Source: Microvirga arsenatis (GTDB lineage: Bacteria > Pseudomonadota > Alphaproteobacteria > Rhizobiales > Beijerinckiaceae). Taken from it: 64,000 nucleotides of DNA. The stretch's first letter is position 1. Each line of letters begins with the position of its first letter. The position numbers were made by a program, and so were the translations under genes. Of this stretch, positions 41,720-51,024 are shown piece by piece. Below the pieces are notes generated by a model. That model worked only from the letters and a program-made list of their open reading frames with translations. It was not told the DNA's origin and made no database searches. The stretch is taken from NCBI RefSeq assembly GCF_009910705.1, contig NZ_JAAAXJ010000003.1, positions 186,001 to 250,000 of the forward strand. The letters run 5' to 3'.

Positions 41720-43647
41720 CTGCCAAACCGCATCCGGCGCACCGCGGCTCTGTCGGCTTCATCGGCGAACCCGGCGGCCTGGGCCCGTAAATCCGCAGGC
41801 GATGGAGGGGATGGCGGCGGGACAACGGCGCCGGATACGGCGGCTGGCGCCTTGTTCTTCGTTCCGGGATGCGTCTCTACGTAGATCACCGGCGGGAAAT
41901 CAGGGTCGCCGGCGACACCCGGGTAAGCCTCCACCACGCCCATCGTCCCGAACTGGTGGATCAGGTGCTCTCCCCAGTCTTGCGCGAGGCTGTTAAGCGG
42001 AAAAAACCAGCTCCGCCTCTCGAGGAATGCATTGATCCGCTCCTCGCGCGGCAGCGACGGGTCGACCGCCCGCTTGTAGTTTGCGTGGGACAGGACGAAG
42101 TTGGGAACCCGTGAAGGCCAGAAACTCGGCGCATCGTACACCAGTTTGTCGTCATACCCTGCCAAGCATCCGCCTGTGTCGATCTGCCAGGGCAGCAGCA
42201 TCCATCGCGTCAGCGAGCCTGGGAACTGTCCGTGCAGCGGCCCCTTTGGACCCGTCGCCGTTCCCGCGTCCAAGTGGGTCCCGTAATCGGGCTCGGGTCC
42301 CGTGGCGCGCGCGATGCGGAACGGTTTCGCATAAATCGACAGGTGCCGCATAGGCCACGTGAGCTCGATCCCCGGATGGAAAGCATCCGCCGCGCAGAAG
42401 TCCAGCGCCGCACGATCGAGAGTAGCCGGCTGGTCGCGCAGTGGATAATCGTCGATCACCTTGGGCGGAGAGGGGACCTTCCCCCAGTCCGCGACGAAAT
42501 CTCCCTCGCTCCAGGCCTTGAGATAGCGCAATCTTTCTCCGCCCAGCGCGAGGTTCTGGTACCGGTCGCTGGGATCTCCCGTGCCGAAAGAGTCGCCGTA
42601 CAGCCAGGGCCACGCGGCCGGGTCTGACGGGTCGGGCGTCTGCTCCCTGAAGATCTTGAAGATGGCCATCCGCAGCGGCTTGAACACGTCGGCGGTGGCA
42701 CCGCCGTGAATCTTGCTGATCCGTTCGATGTGGGCTCCGTCGCAGAAATCGAACGGTCCGCTATGGCCGAATACCGCCGCGAAAGCCCGGTTGACCCATT
42801 GGAGGCTGCTCAGGCGGGCGAGGATCGTATAGACGTCTTCGGTGAACGAGATGCTGTCCTTCGGCGGGAGCCACTTCGCGTCGACGTACAGATCGGTCAG
42901 CAGGTCATGGAACGTCCGCCATGACTTCAGGTCGGGAGCGTAGTTCGGAGGCGCGGACACGACCCAGGCTCCCTCCGTTGGGATTTCCGTGCCGTTGACA
43001 CGTACCGTTGCATCCACCGGACCGTCCGCGACGTCGTCATGCCAGTCCGTAGCATTGCCGAAGGGATCGTTCTCGGAGCCGACGAAGGGCGGGGCCCCGC
43101 TCGGGGAGCGCGAGATGCCATGGCCGCTGAGGAAAAGGAGGCGTCCTGCCTCGCCCGTGCGGATTTCGCCAAGGTCTACGGGCATGCCCTTGAAGGTGCC
43201 GGTGTCGAACCGGTACTCTGCCGCCCCGCCTTGGTTGCGCCCTGAAATCGAACGGCGGCCCGGATCGATCACCAGGCCGCGACGCTCCTCGGGATCGACA
43301 ATGCCCGGGTTGCGCCGCTCGATGATCGTATCCTTGAGCGTCTCCAGATCCATCGCATGCCGGAACTTGAACCAGGTGGCCTTGGAGTTCGCGACGTGGA
43401 CGTGCCAAGTGATGTCAGCGTTGTCGGCGGTCAGCTCGGCGACGACGTTGTCGTCCTTGTCGTACCCGTAGATGCGGAACTCCACGGCCTCCCGCTTGAG
43501 CAGGCCGCGTGCGTCATGCGAGCTGTCAACCGGGCGGGGCGGTGGGTAGGGGACCTGCGGCGCCAGCAGGTATGCAACTTCGCTACTCCCCACCCGCGCG
43601 ACGCCGATTGCCGGATGGATGGACGCCCTCACAATTACTTTCGCCAT
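41716..43647 (-). CDS. LodA-like cysteine-tryptophylquinone oxidase
   Basis: ATG 43647 follows a clear GGAGGAG site and gives a 643-residue protein beginning MAKVIVRASIHPAIGVARVGSS, the usual N-terminus of the LodA/GoxA family (amino acid oxidases with CTQ cofactor). Further blocks: DITWHVHVANSKATWFKF, RPGRRSI-like region, GHGISRSP, and the conserved C-terminal FWPSRVPNFVLS. Candidate cofactor residues are Cys494 in DTGGCLAG and Trp510 in FWPSRVP (or Trp547); I cannot fix the pair. Family members oxidise lysine or glycine, releasing ammonia and H2O2. No signal peptide is seen. The substrate is unknown. Confidence 0.78.
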   Translation of the reverse strand: MAKVIVRASIHPAIGVARVGSSEVAYLLAPQVPYPPPRPVDSSHDARGLLKREAVEFRIYGYDKDDNVVAELTADNADITWHVHVANSKATWFKFRHAMDLETLKDTIIERRNPGIVDPEERRGLVIDPGRRSISGRNQGGAAEYRFDTGTFKGMPVDLGEIRTGEAGRLLFLSGHGISRSPSGAPPFVGSENDPFGNATDWHDDVADGPVDATVRVNGTEIPTEGAWVVSAPPNYAPDLKSWRTFHDLLTDLYVDAKWLPPKDSISFTEDVYTILARLSSLQWVNRAFAAVFGHSGPFDFCDGAHIERISKIHGGATADVFKPLRMAIFKIFREQTPDPSDPAAWPWLYGDSFGTGDPSDRYQNLALGGERLRYLKAWSEGDFVADWGKVPSPPKVIDDYPLRDQPATLDRAALDFCAADAFHPGIELTWPMRHLSIYAKPFRIARATGPEPDYGTHLDAGTATGPKGPLHGQFPGSLTRWMLLPWQIDTGGCLAGYDDKLVYDAPSFWPSRVPNFVLSHANYKRAVDPSLPREERINAFLERRSWFFPLNSLAQDWGEHLIHQFGTMGVVEAYPGVAGDPDFPPVIYVETHPGTKNKAPAAVSGAVVPPPSPPSPADLRAQAAGFADEADRAAVRRMRFGR

Positions 43648-43714
43648 ATTACTCCTCCGATGCGGAGCGCGGGATGTCAGGCCTGACGATCCGCCACCTG
43701 ACAATGTCCAAGCC

Positions 43715-44323
43715 TCAAAATTCCCGCCGCTCCTGAAAGACTTCGGTCGTTTCGAGGCCGTTGCTGCGCAGCACACGGATCTCAAGGGCCGATGCGCCGG
43801 GAAATTGGTTGATGTCAACGTCGGCCACGTTTGGACGGTCGAGTCCGGCCGCCATCGTATGCCAGCGCGTGTCCCCGTCCGGACGGACTTGGAGCAGGTA
43901 TGACACATTCGGCTCGGCAGGAGCGTTTCCCGAGAGAGGAATGTGGTGTTCGCGGCCAGGCGCCGGCGCAGCAAGCTCGACCTGACCTTTCGGCTCGGCG
44001 CTGCCAGGCGCATACTGCGAGACCTCGATGCCGTCGATGAAAAGCCTGACGTAACGCAGGGACGGCGTTACGGGAACGAACTCCTCAAACATGCGGTCGC
44101 TCCCGGCTATCCCACACGACACTGTCATTGGGTTGACGGCGAGGTCGAACAGAACCGCGCCGGCCTCGTCGACCCCCTTGACGCGGACCCTCTCCTCGCC
44201 ACCCTCCAACGACGCGAACGCGACTTTAGTCGGCAGCATCGAGAGGATGGTGCCCCGTCGAGCACTGAGGTCGAAGGTGCCGATGATCTGGGCCCAGTCG
44301 CCATAATCCATTTTTCGCGCCAT
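43715..44323 (-). CDS. Unrecognised 202-aa protein in the oxidase operon
   Basis: I choose ATG 44323 (ARKMDYGDWAQIIGTFD), with a GAGGGA site upstream. The product is beta-rich: GTILSMLPTKVAFASLEGG, VNPMTVSCGIAG, RYVRLFIDGIEVSQYAPG, NVSYLLQVRPDG. The pattern is of one or two immunoglobulin- or fibronectin-like domains. It stands between the metzincin and the LodA-like gene and may help binding or assembly of the oxidase. No family recognised; the role is inferred from position. Confidence 0.5.
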   Translation of the reverse strand: MARKMDYGDWAQIIGTFDLSARRGTILSMLPTKVAFASLEGGEERVRVKGVDEAGAVLFDLAVNPMTVSCGIAGSDRMFEEFVPVTPSLRYVRLFIDGIEVSQYAPGSAEPKGQVELAAPAPGREHHIPLSGNAPAEPNVSYLLQVRPDGDTRWHTMAAGLDRPNVADVDINQFPGASALEIRVLRSNGLETTEVFQERREF

Positions 44324-44454
44324 CGCGGCATCCCTCGCTCTGCTCAAACGATCCTCGGGGCGAATTGCGTGTCTTCCGCAACGAGCCTGTCGTAGAGGCC
44401 ATCATAGGTGTATTTCGACACCCACTGGCGGTCGCAGTAGGTCATGAAGTCGGC

Positions 44455-45576
44455 CTAGTGCTCATGCGGGTAGGCGCGCATCCGCAGATTGAGGGCCGGA
44501 TCTCCGACGTCAAACCCGATGCAATCCTGGCCTGCGTCGGAGATCGTTCCGTTGGCATATGGGAAATGCGGGTCGTCGCTGCTCTGGTTGCAGAACCCAG
44601 GATGGAAGCGGCCGAACGTGTGGGCCAGCTCGTGCGCCCCATACCAGTCTCCGTAGGAGCCGTCGTCGTCCCAATAGCCGGGACCGGCTTTGCCGCAGGG
44701 GCCGACGGCGATCGTGTTGGGTGCAGGCGCGGTCGGGACATCATTGGCCGCACCGCGGAAAAAGCCTGAATGGTCGGAGACCAGGCCATAGTAGTGCGTT
44801 CGCGGGTCCCATCCGGCATCCATATCAGCCTGCCGGATCGTGAGCATCTGCTGGTGCAGGATGCCCAGCAGCGCCCACCACAGTGGATCGAAGCCGTTGG
44901 GCAGTTGCGGTCCGGAAAAGGGAGGAACGAAGGTCGCTGGAGCGTTGATCACCGCCTGGCTCCAGTCGATCCCCGCCGCCGGATACGCACGAGTCAAGTA
45001 CGACCGAAGATGGTCGAAGTGCGTCGCATCCGGCGCAAACTGCCGCGGCGGATCCTGTCTCGGGTCCGTATACCGGATCCCCAAGGCCCGCACCCGCAGC
45101 ATCGGTGCGGAGGTGAAGGTCACCTGCAGTTCGTTCCCCTCTTCTAGGATAGGGAAGTCGTCGCCGCCTGCAACCACGGGGATGCGCTTGAGCCTAACCG
45201 TCATCGGACTGGCGGGTGGCGCCGGCAACAGGAAATTCAACGTGAGCGCGGCGTCGCGGCGTTGCTCGGCAAGCCCGGGGTGCTGCGTTGCACGCAGCAC
45301 AGTCTCGTTGGCAGACGCCACATAGGCGCCCGGCGCGCCTGGGTGGGCCGACACGACGATCTCCCCGCGCACGCGCAGGTTGGACGAAAGGCCCCGCGGC
45401 GCGACGTAGACCCGAACGACCGTAGTTTTCCCGGCAAGGAGTTTCACCTCGTGCGCCATGTTCTGGATGGCCTGCGTCACCTCAAAGCCCAGGATGAGAG
45501 CTCCGGGCGCCTCACCCCCAGCGCCTGGAGCGGTCCGCCAGCGCCGGCGCCGCTTTGGTATATCGACGAAATTCAT
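44455..45576 (-). CDS. Metzincin-like metalloprotein, cut short by in-frame amber
   Basis: The 373-residue reading frame has an N-terminal beta region (ALILGFEVTQAIQNMAHEVKLLAGKTTVVRVYV) and the zinc site GAHELAHTFGRFHPGFC (HExxHxxGxxH, ligands in the middle of the protein's last third). It ends at TAG 44455-44457. Directly after this amber the same frame continues for about 36 codons with DFMTYCDRQWVSKYTYDGLYDRL and a normal stop at 44344-44346. The DFMTYC segment is the expected Met-turn of metzincins. With that end, the next gene would start 20 bases later. No signal peptide is seen. The gene is probably inactivated by a point mutation, or read through. Confidence 0.75.
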   Translation of the reverse strand: MNFVDIPKRRRRWRTAPGAGGEAPGALILGFEVTQAIQNMAHEVKLLAGKTTVVRVYVAPRGLSSNLRVRGEIVVSAHPGAPGAYVASANETVLRATQHPGLAEQRRDAALTLNFLLPAPPASPMTVRLKRIPVVAGGDDFPILEEGNELQVTFTSAPMLRVRALGIRYTDPRQDPPRQFAPDATHFDHLRSYLTRAYPAAGIDWSQAVINAPATFVPPFSGPQLPNGFDPLWWALLGILHQQMLTIRQADMDAGWDPRTHYYGLVSDHSGFFRGAANDVPTAPAPNTIAVGPCGKAGPGYWDDDGSYGDWYGAHELAHTFGRFHPGFCNQSSDDPHFPYANGTISDAGQDCIGFDVGDPALNLRMRAYPHEH

Positions 45577-45621
45577 CGCGTTGGTTCCTCCGGCATTGTG
45601 CTCGGACAGCCGTCCCTTAGC

Positions 45622-46677
45622 CTAGCGTGGTCTCCCCGGTTCCACCGCAGGAACGCCGTTCGTCGTGCGACGCATGTAAGCCGCGGACCGGTAAGAAACT
45701 TGGCGCGCGTCTGCGATCGACCCTAACGGGCGATTGGCGTCAGGCGTTCGCCACGGATTGAACGAGAGATTGTCTCCGTAGGCGGCCTGTCCCGTGGCTT
45801 TTAGGTCCTGCTGTGCGAGGGTCAGCGCTCCAATTGCCTGAAACGGCGTCGGCCAGCGCCGCGTAGCGGCATCAACCGGCGTCTCGTCATCCGTCGAGAA
45901 CGGTTGGAGGGCCAACTCGAAGCTCGCTTCACCACCGAGCAGGTGCCTCTCCACGTCGGTCCTGAGGAAGTGCGGATCTCCCTCGGCTGCAAGCGAGCCA
46001 TTCGGAGCTTTGACCGGGCGGAGGCGATATTTCACGATTGCCTCCGGGCCGCACGCGTAGGGCAGCACGCTCCAGTAGGTCGCCGCCAACACGCTCGTCT
46101 CTGGCTTCGCCATCTCGTCGAGAACGGCCTTCGTCTCGGGATTGGCAGCCAGGTACGCGTCGAAATCACCGAACACCGCGGCGTCGGAGAACGCACAGAA
46201 ATCGCGTCCTGTGTCCACGAAGAAACGATCGTGATTCTGCATCAGCAAATCGGCGGTGCCAGAATCAGGGTCGTCCGAATCCAGAGTTTCGCCATGCACG
46301 CCAAAGAGCTTGATCCCAATACCGATGGTCGCATTGGAGCTGTCGGGCGCATCAGGCGAGGTATCGCTCGAAAAACGAACCCACGCGGTGAATTCACGTT
46401 GCGCGAAAAGCCCGTACCTGTACCGTTCGTGAAGGGCAAGATCGATGCGCAGGGTGCCCTTTGCCACTCCGTGGACCTTGCGAAACACCGGCCGCGGCGA
46501 GGGCCTCTGCCCCGCCGCGATGAACCGAGCTTGGACGACGTCGACGAAGATGCGGCGCGTTTCCTCGCGAAACGAAACCTCGCATGCGGTCTTGGCCGCT
46601 TGATGCGCCGCGGCCGGCACGCCATCATCGAGGAGGTTCTTCGCAGCCGCGCGCAGGTCGACGAGCGATTTTGCCAT
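45622..46677 (-). CDS. Catalase-like heme protein
   Basis: ATG 46677 follows GGGAGGAG and gives a 351-residue product with the small-subunit catalase fold: VFRKVHGVAKGTLRIDLALHERYRYGLFA, FTAWVRFSSDTSPD, DLLMQNHDRFFVDTGRDFCAF, and the C-terminal NPWRTPDANRPLGSIADAR. This type of catalase-like protein is often found beside peroxide-producing oxidases. Heme ligands were not verified. The H2O2 from the LodA-like oxidase is its obvious substrate, which is inference from the neighbourhood. Confidence 0.72.
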   Translation of the reverse strand: MAKSLVDLRAAAKNLLDDGVPAAAHQAAKTACEVSFREETRRIFVDVVQARFIAAGQRPSPRPVFRKVHGVAKGTLRIDLALHERYRYGLFAQREFTAWVRFSSDTSPDAPDSSNATIGIGIKLFGVHGETLDSDDPDSGTADLLMQNHDRFFVDTGRDFCAFSDAAVFGDFDAYLAANPETKAVLDEMAKPETSVLAATYWSVLPYACGPEAIVKYRLRPVKAPNGSLAAEGDPHFLRTDVERHLLGGEASFELALQPFSTDDETPVDAATRRWPTPFQAIGALTLAQQDLKATGQAAYGDNLSFNPWRTPDANRPLGSIADARQVSYRSAAYMRRTTNGVPAVEPGRPR

Positions 46678-46742
46678 GTTTCTCCTCCCAACGTTCCGGC
46701 TCGCGGCAGCGTTCGGCTCATCGTTCGCTGAGCCGCATGTGA

Positions 46743-47747
46743 TCAGGGCATCTCCTGGAGGAGATCGTAGAAATTGCGGATGACACGGCACGAGCCGAGT
46801 CGGCGCACGATTTCCTCCATATCGGCGATGTCGTGGTCGCGATGGTCATGGCCATGGGCGTGGCCCGGCATCGTCATGCCATGAGCTATGAAGGCCTCGC
46901 GCTGGATGGCGAGGGTCAGTGCCTGCGGCTGGCCATGCGACCATCCGTCTTCCAGCTTGCCTGTCCAGGTTCCGACCCAAGAAATCTCAACCACGTTGTT
47001 GGCGGCGGCCCAGCGGTCGATGCAAGCGTCAACCCACCCGTGCAGGTACCAGAACACGGCATTCACGTGGCTTGAGTAGGTATCGCCCAGATAGTCATAA
47101 TCGGGTTGGTCCCAACGGGTGTCGATCGAGGACGTGTCCTCAAGGTTCGGCGACGGCATGTATCCCACGGGCTCCTGCGCCCAGCGCATGTGGAGGTTGT
47201 TATGGATCGTCGTCTCCAGGAGATTGCCATAGGCGCCGAGCGACAGGCGCGTGAGGTTCGCTGGATGAGTGTAAAAGGCCTCCCACACCGCCAGCGGATT
47301 GTGGGAGTAGGCGTCCGACTTCACCCTCTGCAGGCGTTCTGTCGCCGCGGCGTTCTGCTCTTCGGTCCCAGCGGGATCGGCATAGGCCCAAGCTGGCGGG
47401 ACCTCGAAGTCCGGCTCCTCCCCAGGCTTAGGGATCTCCTGCCATCGGTCAAGCGGCGGCTCGCCCAACTGAGCCAGCAGATTGTTGACCTCCCTGATCA
47501 TCTGCCGGTGCATGTAGAGGAAGTCCTCCCCGGAGTAATTGTCGAGGATGAGCTTGTCCGCTGCGTCGAACGGCACCCGGTCGTTCGGCGGCGCCCAACC
47601 CTTGTCGCGGATGAACTGCTTGACTTCGGGGGTCAAGTCGGGGTCATTCCACGCGCCCCGGATAGCGTGCCAGAGGAAGTGGCGCAGGCGGTGTCGACGC
47701 GACGCGAGCATGGTGACGACCACTGCTGGAAGCTGCCTGAGCGCCAT
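46743..47747 (-). CDS. Type-3-copper-like protein (tyrosinase/DUF-like)
   Basis: The 334-residue protein shows histidine-rich helices: DFLYMHRQMIREVNNLL, LLETTIHNNLHMRWA and YSSHVNAVFWYLHGWVDACIDRW. These resemble the CuA/CuB helices of type-3 copper proteins (tyrosinase, hemocyanin, PvdP-like). The C-terminus carries GHAHGHDHRDHDIAD, a possible metal-binding tail. It heads the minus-strand operon. I do not see a perfect tyrosinase signature, so the class is a tentative call. Confidence 0.5.
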   Translation of the reverse strand: MALRQLPAVVVTMLASRRHRLRHFLWHAIRGAWNDPDLTPEVKQFIRDKGWAPPNDRVPFDAADKLILDNYSGEDFLYMHRQMIREVNNLLAQLGEPPLDRWQEIPKPGEEPDFEVPPAWAYADPAGTEEQNAAATERLQRVKSDAYSHNPLAVWEAFYTHPANLTRLSLGAYGNLLETTIHNNLHMRWAQEPVGYMPSPNLEDTSSIDTRWDQPDYDYLGDTYSSHVNAVFWYLHGWVDACIDRWAAANNVVEISWVGTWTGKLEDGWSHGQPQALTLAIQREAFIAHGMTMPGHAHGHDHRDHDIADMEEIVRRLGSCRVIRNFYDLLQEMP

Positions 47748-48043
47748 GATCTCCTCCTGCGTCGCTCTTGCAGACTGCCATAGCTGTCGATGGAGTCACG
47801 AACTATTAGGGCATACGCCTATTGGTCGACCGGCTATGTCTTTCCCCCGTAGCCGGCGTGCCGACGCTCTGAGGAGTGCAGTGATCCTCTGATCCCACGC
47901 TGCCTTATCCAGGGATGGGGCGGCGTCGCGCCGTCTTGAACCTCACAGGTTCTGATCTCTTGCGGGACCAGCTCCCACCATAGCCCCACCGCCAGCTGCT
48001 GCCCCCGCAGAATGAGTACACCGGAAGATATCCCATTCTGGAG

Positions 48044-48857
48044 GGCTCCGTTGCAGTAACTTGGACGGGACACAGTGAACCCTATCGAAAGGGGCGCTTA
48101 GGCAGAACGACCAAAGAGCTGGTTGACGAGGCGGATTTCGCCTGTGACTCCCGGTCTGAGCAGGATGCAATGACCGCGGCGGATCATGCGCATGACCTCG
48201 AAGCCTTTGATGGTAGCGGAAGCCGCTGCCATCCTCTGGAAGCCGCGCGTCGACCGGATCACGCGCTTGAGCGCGCCGTGGTCCGCCTCGATGATGTTGT
48301 TGAGGTATTTTGAGGTGCAGTGCTCGACATCCTTTGACAGCAGACCTTCCTTCTGCAGACGCCGGATTGTCTTGGGGTACGACGCCAGTTTGTCTGTCGT
48401 GATGGAGGAACGTGGACAATTGTTCCTCGTCTTGAGGGCTTTGCGCAGAAAGCGATAGGCTGCTCGAGTGTTTCGTCGGTCTGCCAGCATGAAGTCAATC
48501 AGCAGACCGTGTTTGTCGACAGCCCGGAACAGGTACTTCCATTTCCCACCGACCCGCACGTATGTCTCGTCGACACGCCATGAGCCGGACCGACTTCTCT
48601 GGTACGGACGCACCCGCTTCTCGATCCCGGGGGCGTAGCGCTGGATCCTGCGGAAGAGAGTGGACGGATCGACCCCGACACCACGCTCCTGCATCATCTC
48701 GGCCAGATCGCGTTAGCTGATCCCGTACTTGCAGGACCAGCGCACGCATAGAAGGATGATCTCGACCGGGAAGCGACGGCGCTTGAAGATCGACACAGGA
48801 GCGGCTCCCTTATGGGATCGCTCCTCGTTATACAGCCAAGGTTAACGCAACAGTCCC
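48044..48857. mobile_element. IS6-family-like insertion sequence
   Basis: Terminal inverted repeats are visible: GGCTCCGTTGCAGTAAC at 48044-48060 and, inverted, GTTAACGCAACAGTCCC at 48841-48857 (12 of 17 matching). The length of about 814 bp and a single transposase gene fit the IS6 family. No convincing target duplication was seen. The right end cuts a PAP2 gene. Confidence 0.8.
48098..48796 (-). pseudogene. IS6-type transposase with in-frame stop
   Basis: Read from GTG 48796 the frame gives VSIFKRRRFPVEIILLCVRW and then SCKYGIS, followed by a TAA at 48713-48715 where related transposases have Tyr. The frame then continues with RDLAEMMQERGVGVDPSTL and the DDE core (VDETYVRVGGKWKYLFRAVD, ITTDKLASYPKTI, YLNNIIEADHGALKRVIR). 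The stop splits the gene after 27 codons, so it should be inactive unless restarted internally. Confidence 0.82.
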
Positions 48858-49293
48858 CGAATACGTTCGATGGTTGGATCGGCACCCACATCTTCTCGAC
48901 GTGATGGACCGAACCTATTGGAGTCTTACTCTATACTCGTGTGTGGTTTTCATCCTCCTCACACTGTTCAGCCGCCAGGAGAGAACGAAGGAGTTCTTGG
49001 TTCTGTTTTTCGTGAGCGCAATCGTCGTATCGGTCATTGGCCTCTTCTTTCCGGCCGACGGGACTATGGTGTTCTATGCGCTTGAGCCCAACACTCTGGT
49101 CAATGTCTCGCCTCGCGAAGGAACGTTTTGGATCGACGCTTTACATGCCGTGCGCGCCAACCCGGACCATACATTTCGTTTGAACGACCTACCTGGTCTC
49201 GCGGCATTTCCCTCGTTCCATGCGGCCATGGGCGTGATCACGGTTTATTGTGCCCGTGAGACACCGCATCGATGGAACGGACAGTCTGAATGA
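48858..49293 (+). pseudogene. PAP2-like phosphatase remnant, truncated by IS6 element
   Basis: From the IS edge the frame reads EYVRWLDRHPHLLDVMDRTY and membrane segments (LYSCVVFILLTLFSR, FLVLFFVSAIVVSVIGLFF), then the PAP2-type motif LAAFPSFHAAMGVITVYCAR, where the His is part of the phosphatase active site. The N-terminal part is missing, removed by the IS element. The frame is lost after YCARE, so the last active-site part is also missing. It resembles PAP2 superfamily inositol-phosphotransferase-type proteins. Confidence 0.75.
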
Positions 49294-49426
49294 GTCGGCA
49301 CGCTGGATTGAAGCGGTGTCGCTTTTAGCTCTATGTGCATTGAAATTATGATCTGCCTCTAATGAGCAGTTTGCTCTGAATTATTATTGTTTAAGCTGTT
49401 CTTTCAAAGCAGCCGGGATCCTTTCC

Positions 49427-50323
49427 ATGCTAAGCTATTCGAAGAATGGTGTTCGGATTGAAGGATACCCTAGGAACGAAGAAGCCTTCAAATTAATGGT
49501 CGTCGAGAAAAGGCGCGTCCATGTTCTTCAGGTCTTCGAAGACCGTAGGCACGTAAGGCGTATATGGAATGCTCGCCAATTCAGCGCGACGGCCAATCTC
49601 CGCTGGAATCTGGAAACAGGCTATGCCTCGCGTAAGCGCTACGTGGGCTTGATTGAGGCCCACTTTGCCATCGACGAGTCTGATTTGCCAAGCACTTTTG
49701 AAACTAAAGGAGGATCGGACGCTTCTGCCGAAGAAGAAAGAATGCCCGCGCAGCAATGTAGTTCCTCCGTCAATATACAACGCCGAGCAGGCGCGAGCAG
49801 CTCAAGAATTCAATTTCGTGAACTTGTGCGAGAGGATAAGGAATCTGAGACGAGCCTTATGGAGGCGAGAGCTCTCGCCCAGCAGCTCCTAGTTGAGATG
49901 GACAAAGACGAAATATACCATCAAATCCGTCAGAAGGACGTGCGCGGTGCCGACAGCAAAGAAATACAAAATTGCCTCCTATCATTCCTTAAGGCAAATG
50001 GATTTCAGGAAGAACACGTAGGTCTTTTTGGGACAACAAATAGTCCAAATGTCAGACCTGATTATTGCCGCCCAAGTTCTTCAGGCAGAAACGGCATCAT
50101 TGTAGAAGTCGAGCGCGGAAAAACTACCCACAACAACATGGACATGTTTGATATTTGGAAGTGTCATATCTGCGATAAGGCCAATTATCTCTTTCTTGTG
50201 GTGCCGCAAGTACGCGCAGCGAACGGAAGGAAAGAGTTTGAGTTCGTATGTAAGCGAATGTCCGCCCTCTTTCGCCCTCAGAACTACACCAATGTCTACG
50301 GTCTATGGCTGTTTGGGTATTAA
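49427..50323 (+). CDS. PD-(D/E)XK nuclease-like protein
   Basis: The 298-residue protein has an N-terminal part without a known domain. The C-terminal part (about residues 170-298) carries RPDYCRPSSSGRNGIIVEVERGK, an Asp and an ExE pair separated by a strand, followed by the helix NNMDMFDIWKCHICDKANYLFLVVP. This is the arrangement of a PD-(D/E)XK nuclease core with a Glu replacing Lys. Its codon use is less GC-rich than in the flanking prophage and oxidase blocks. It lies upstream of the large three-gene operon and may be part of a defence island. Nuclease activity is inference. Confidence 0.55.
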   Translation: MLSYSKNGVRIEGYPRNEEAFKLMVVEKRRVHVLQVFEDRRHVRRIWNARQFSATANLRWNLETGYASRKRYVGLIEAHFAIDESDLPSTFETKGGSDASAEEERMPAQQCSSSVNIQRRAGASSSRIQFRELVREDKESETSLMEARALAQQLLVEMDKDEIYHQIRQKDVRGADSKEIQNCLLSFLKANGFQEEHVGLFGTTNSPNVRPDYCRPSSSGRNGIIVEVERGKTTHNNMDMFDIWKCHICDKANYLFLVVPQVRAANGRKEFEFVCKRMSALFRPQNYTNVYGLWLFGY

Positions 50324-51024
50324 ATGGCAGCCAAAGGTGGGAGCGGCGGCTAGCATCCGCTTGGTACACGCCCAGCTGTGGCGCTGAAGCCGCATGCCCC
50401 ATGATTAAGGCGCATGCAGAAGGTCCGGGTCATAAGCAGGATCAAATGAGCAGGGCGGCGGCATGAAGACTGCTCCCTTCACGCTGACAATCCACTTTTT
50501 TACTCCACTTCCGGGCGAGAGGTGGGCACGCCCCGGCAGCTTAAAGGCTCCTTTATGGAAACGTCTCCCGGGCAGCTGTTAGGGGGCTGGAGCATTCGCG
50601 CCATGAGATCTGATCATCCGTTGCCAGTTGGGTATCCGGCGCAATGCTGTGATCAGCAAAGCCCAATCTCGTTGCGGCAACAGCTCGCCACGTGTTTGCC
50701 GGCCGGATGGGCAGAAACGCTGAACCACTCGCTCTTGTCATCTCACTTGTCAAAGAGTCCGCTCAAATCCACCGCCCATTGCCGCAAATCAATCTCCTGA
50801 AAGCCCTGCCACGCGTTGGCCATTATCCAGAAGACCTACTTTCACTTACCAGCACATAAGCTACCCTGAGGGAACAGGAGGCCTGATCGCAGGTGCCTGA
50901 GTTGCTCAGGCCGACATCAATGCAGAGAATGAGGAACTGCACAAATCGAAAGAATGTTGCACTACTTACATGAAACTTTGACTGTCGCTGCATATTTGCC
51001 GCGAAGTCTGCTGCGAGGGCCATC
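50324..51024. other. Long intergenic interval before the three-gene operon
   Basis: About 700 bases contain no convincing gene. A stop at 50971-50973 precedes the first operon gene in its own frame, and 50974-51024 is open but has no ATG. The promoter for the operon must lie here. I did not find operators or a clear hairpin. Confidence 0.3.
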
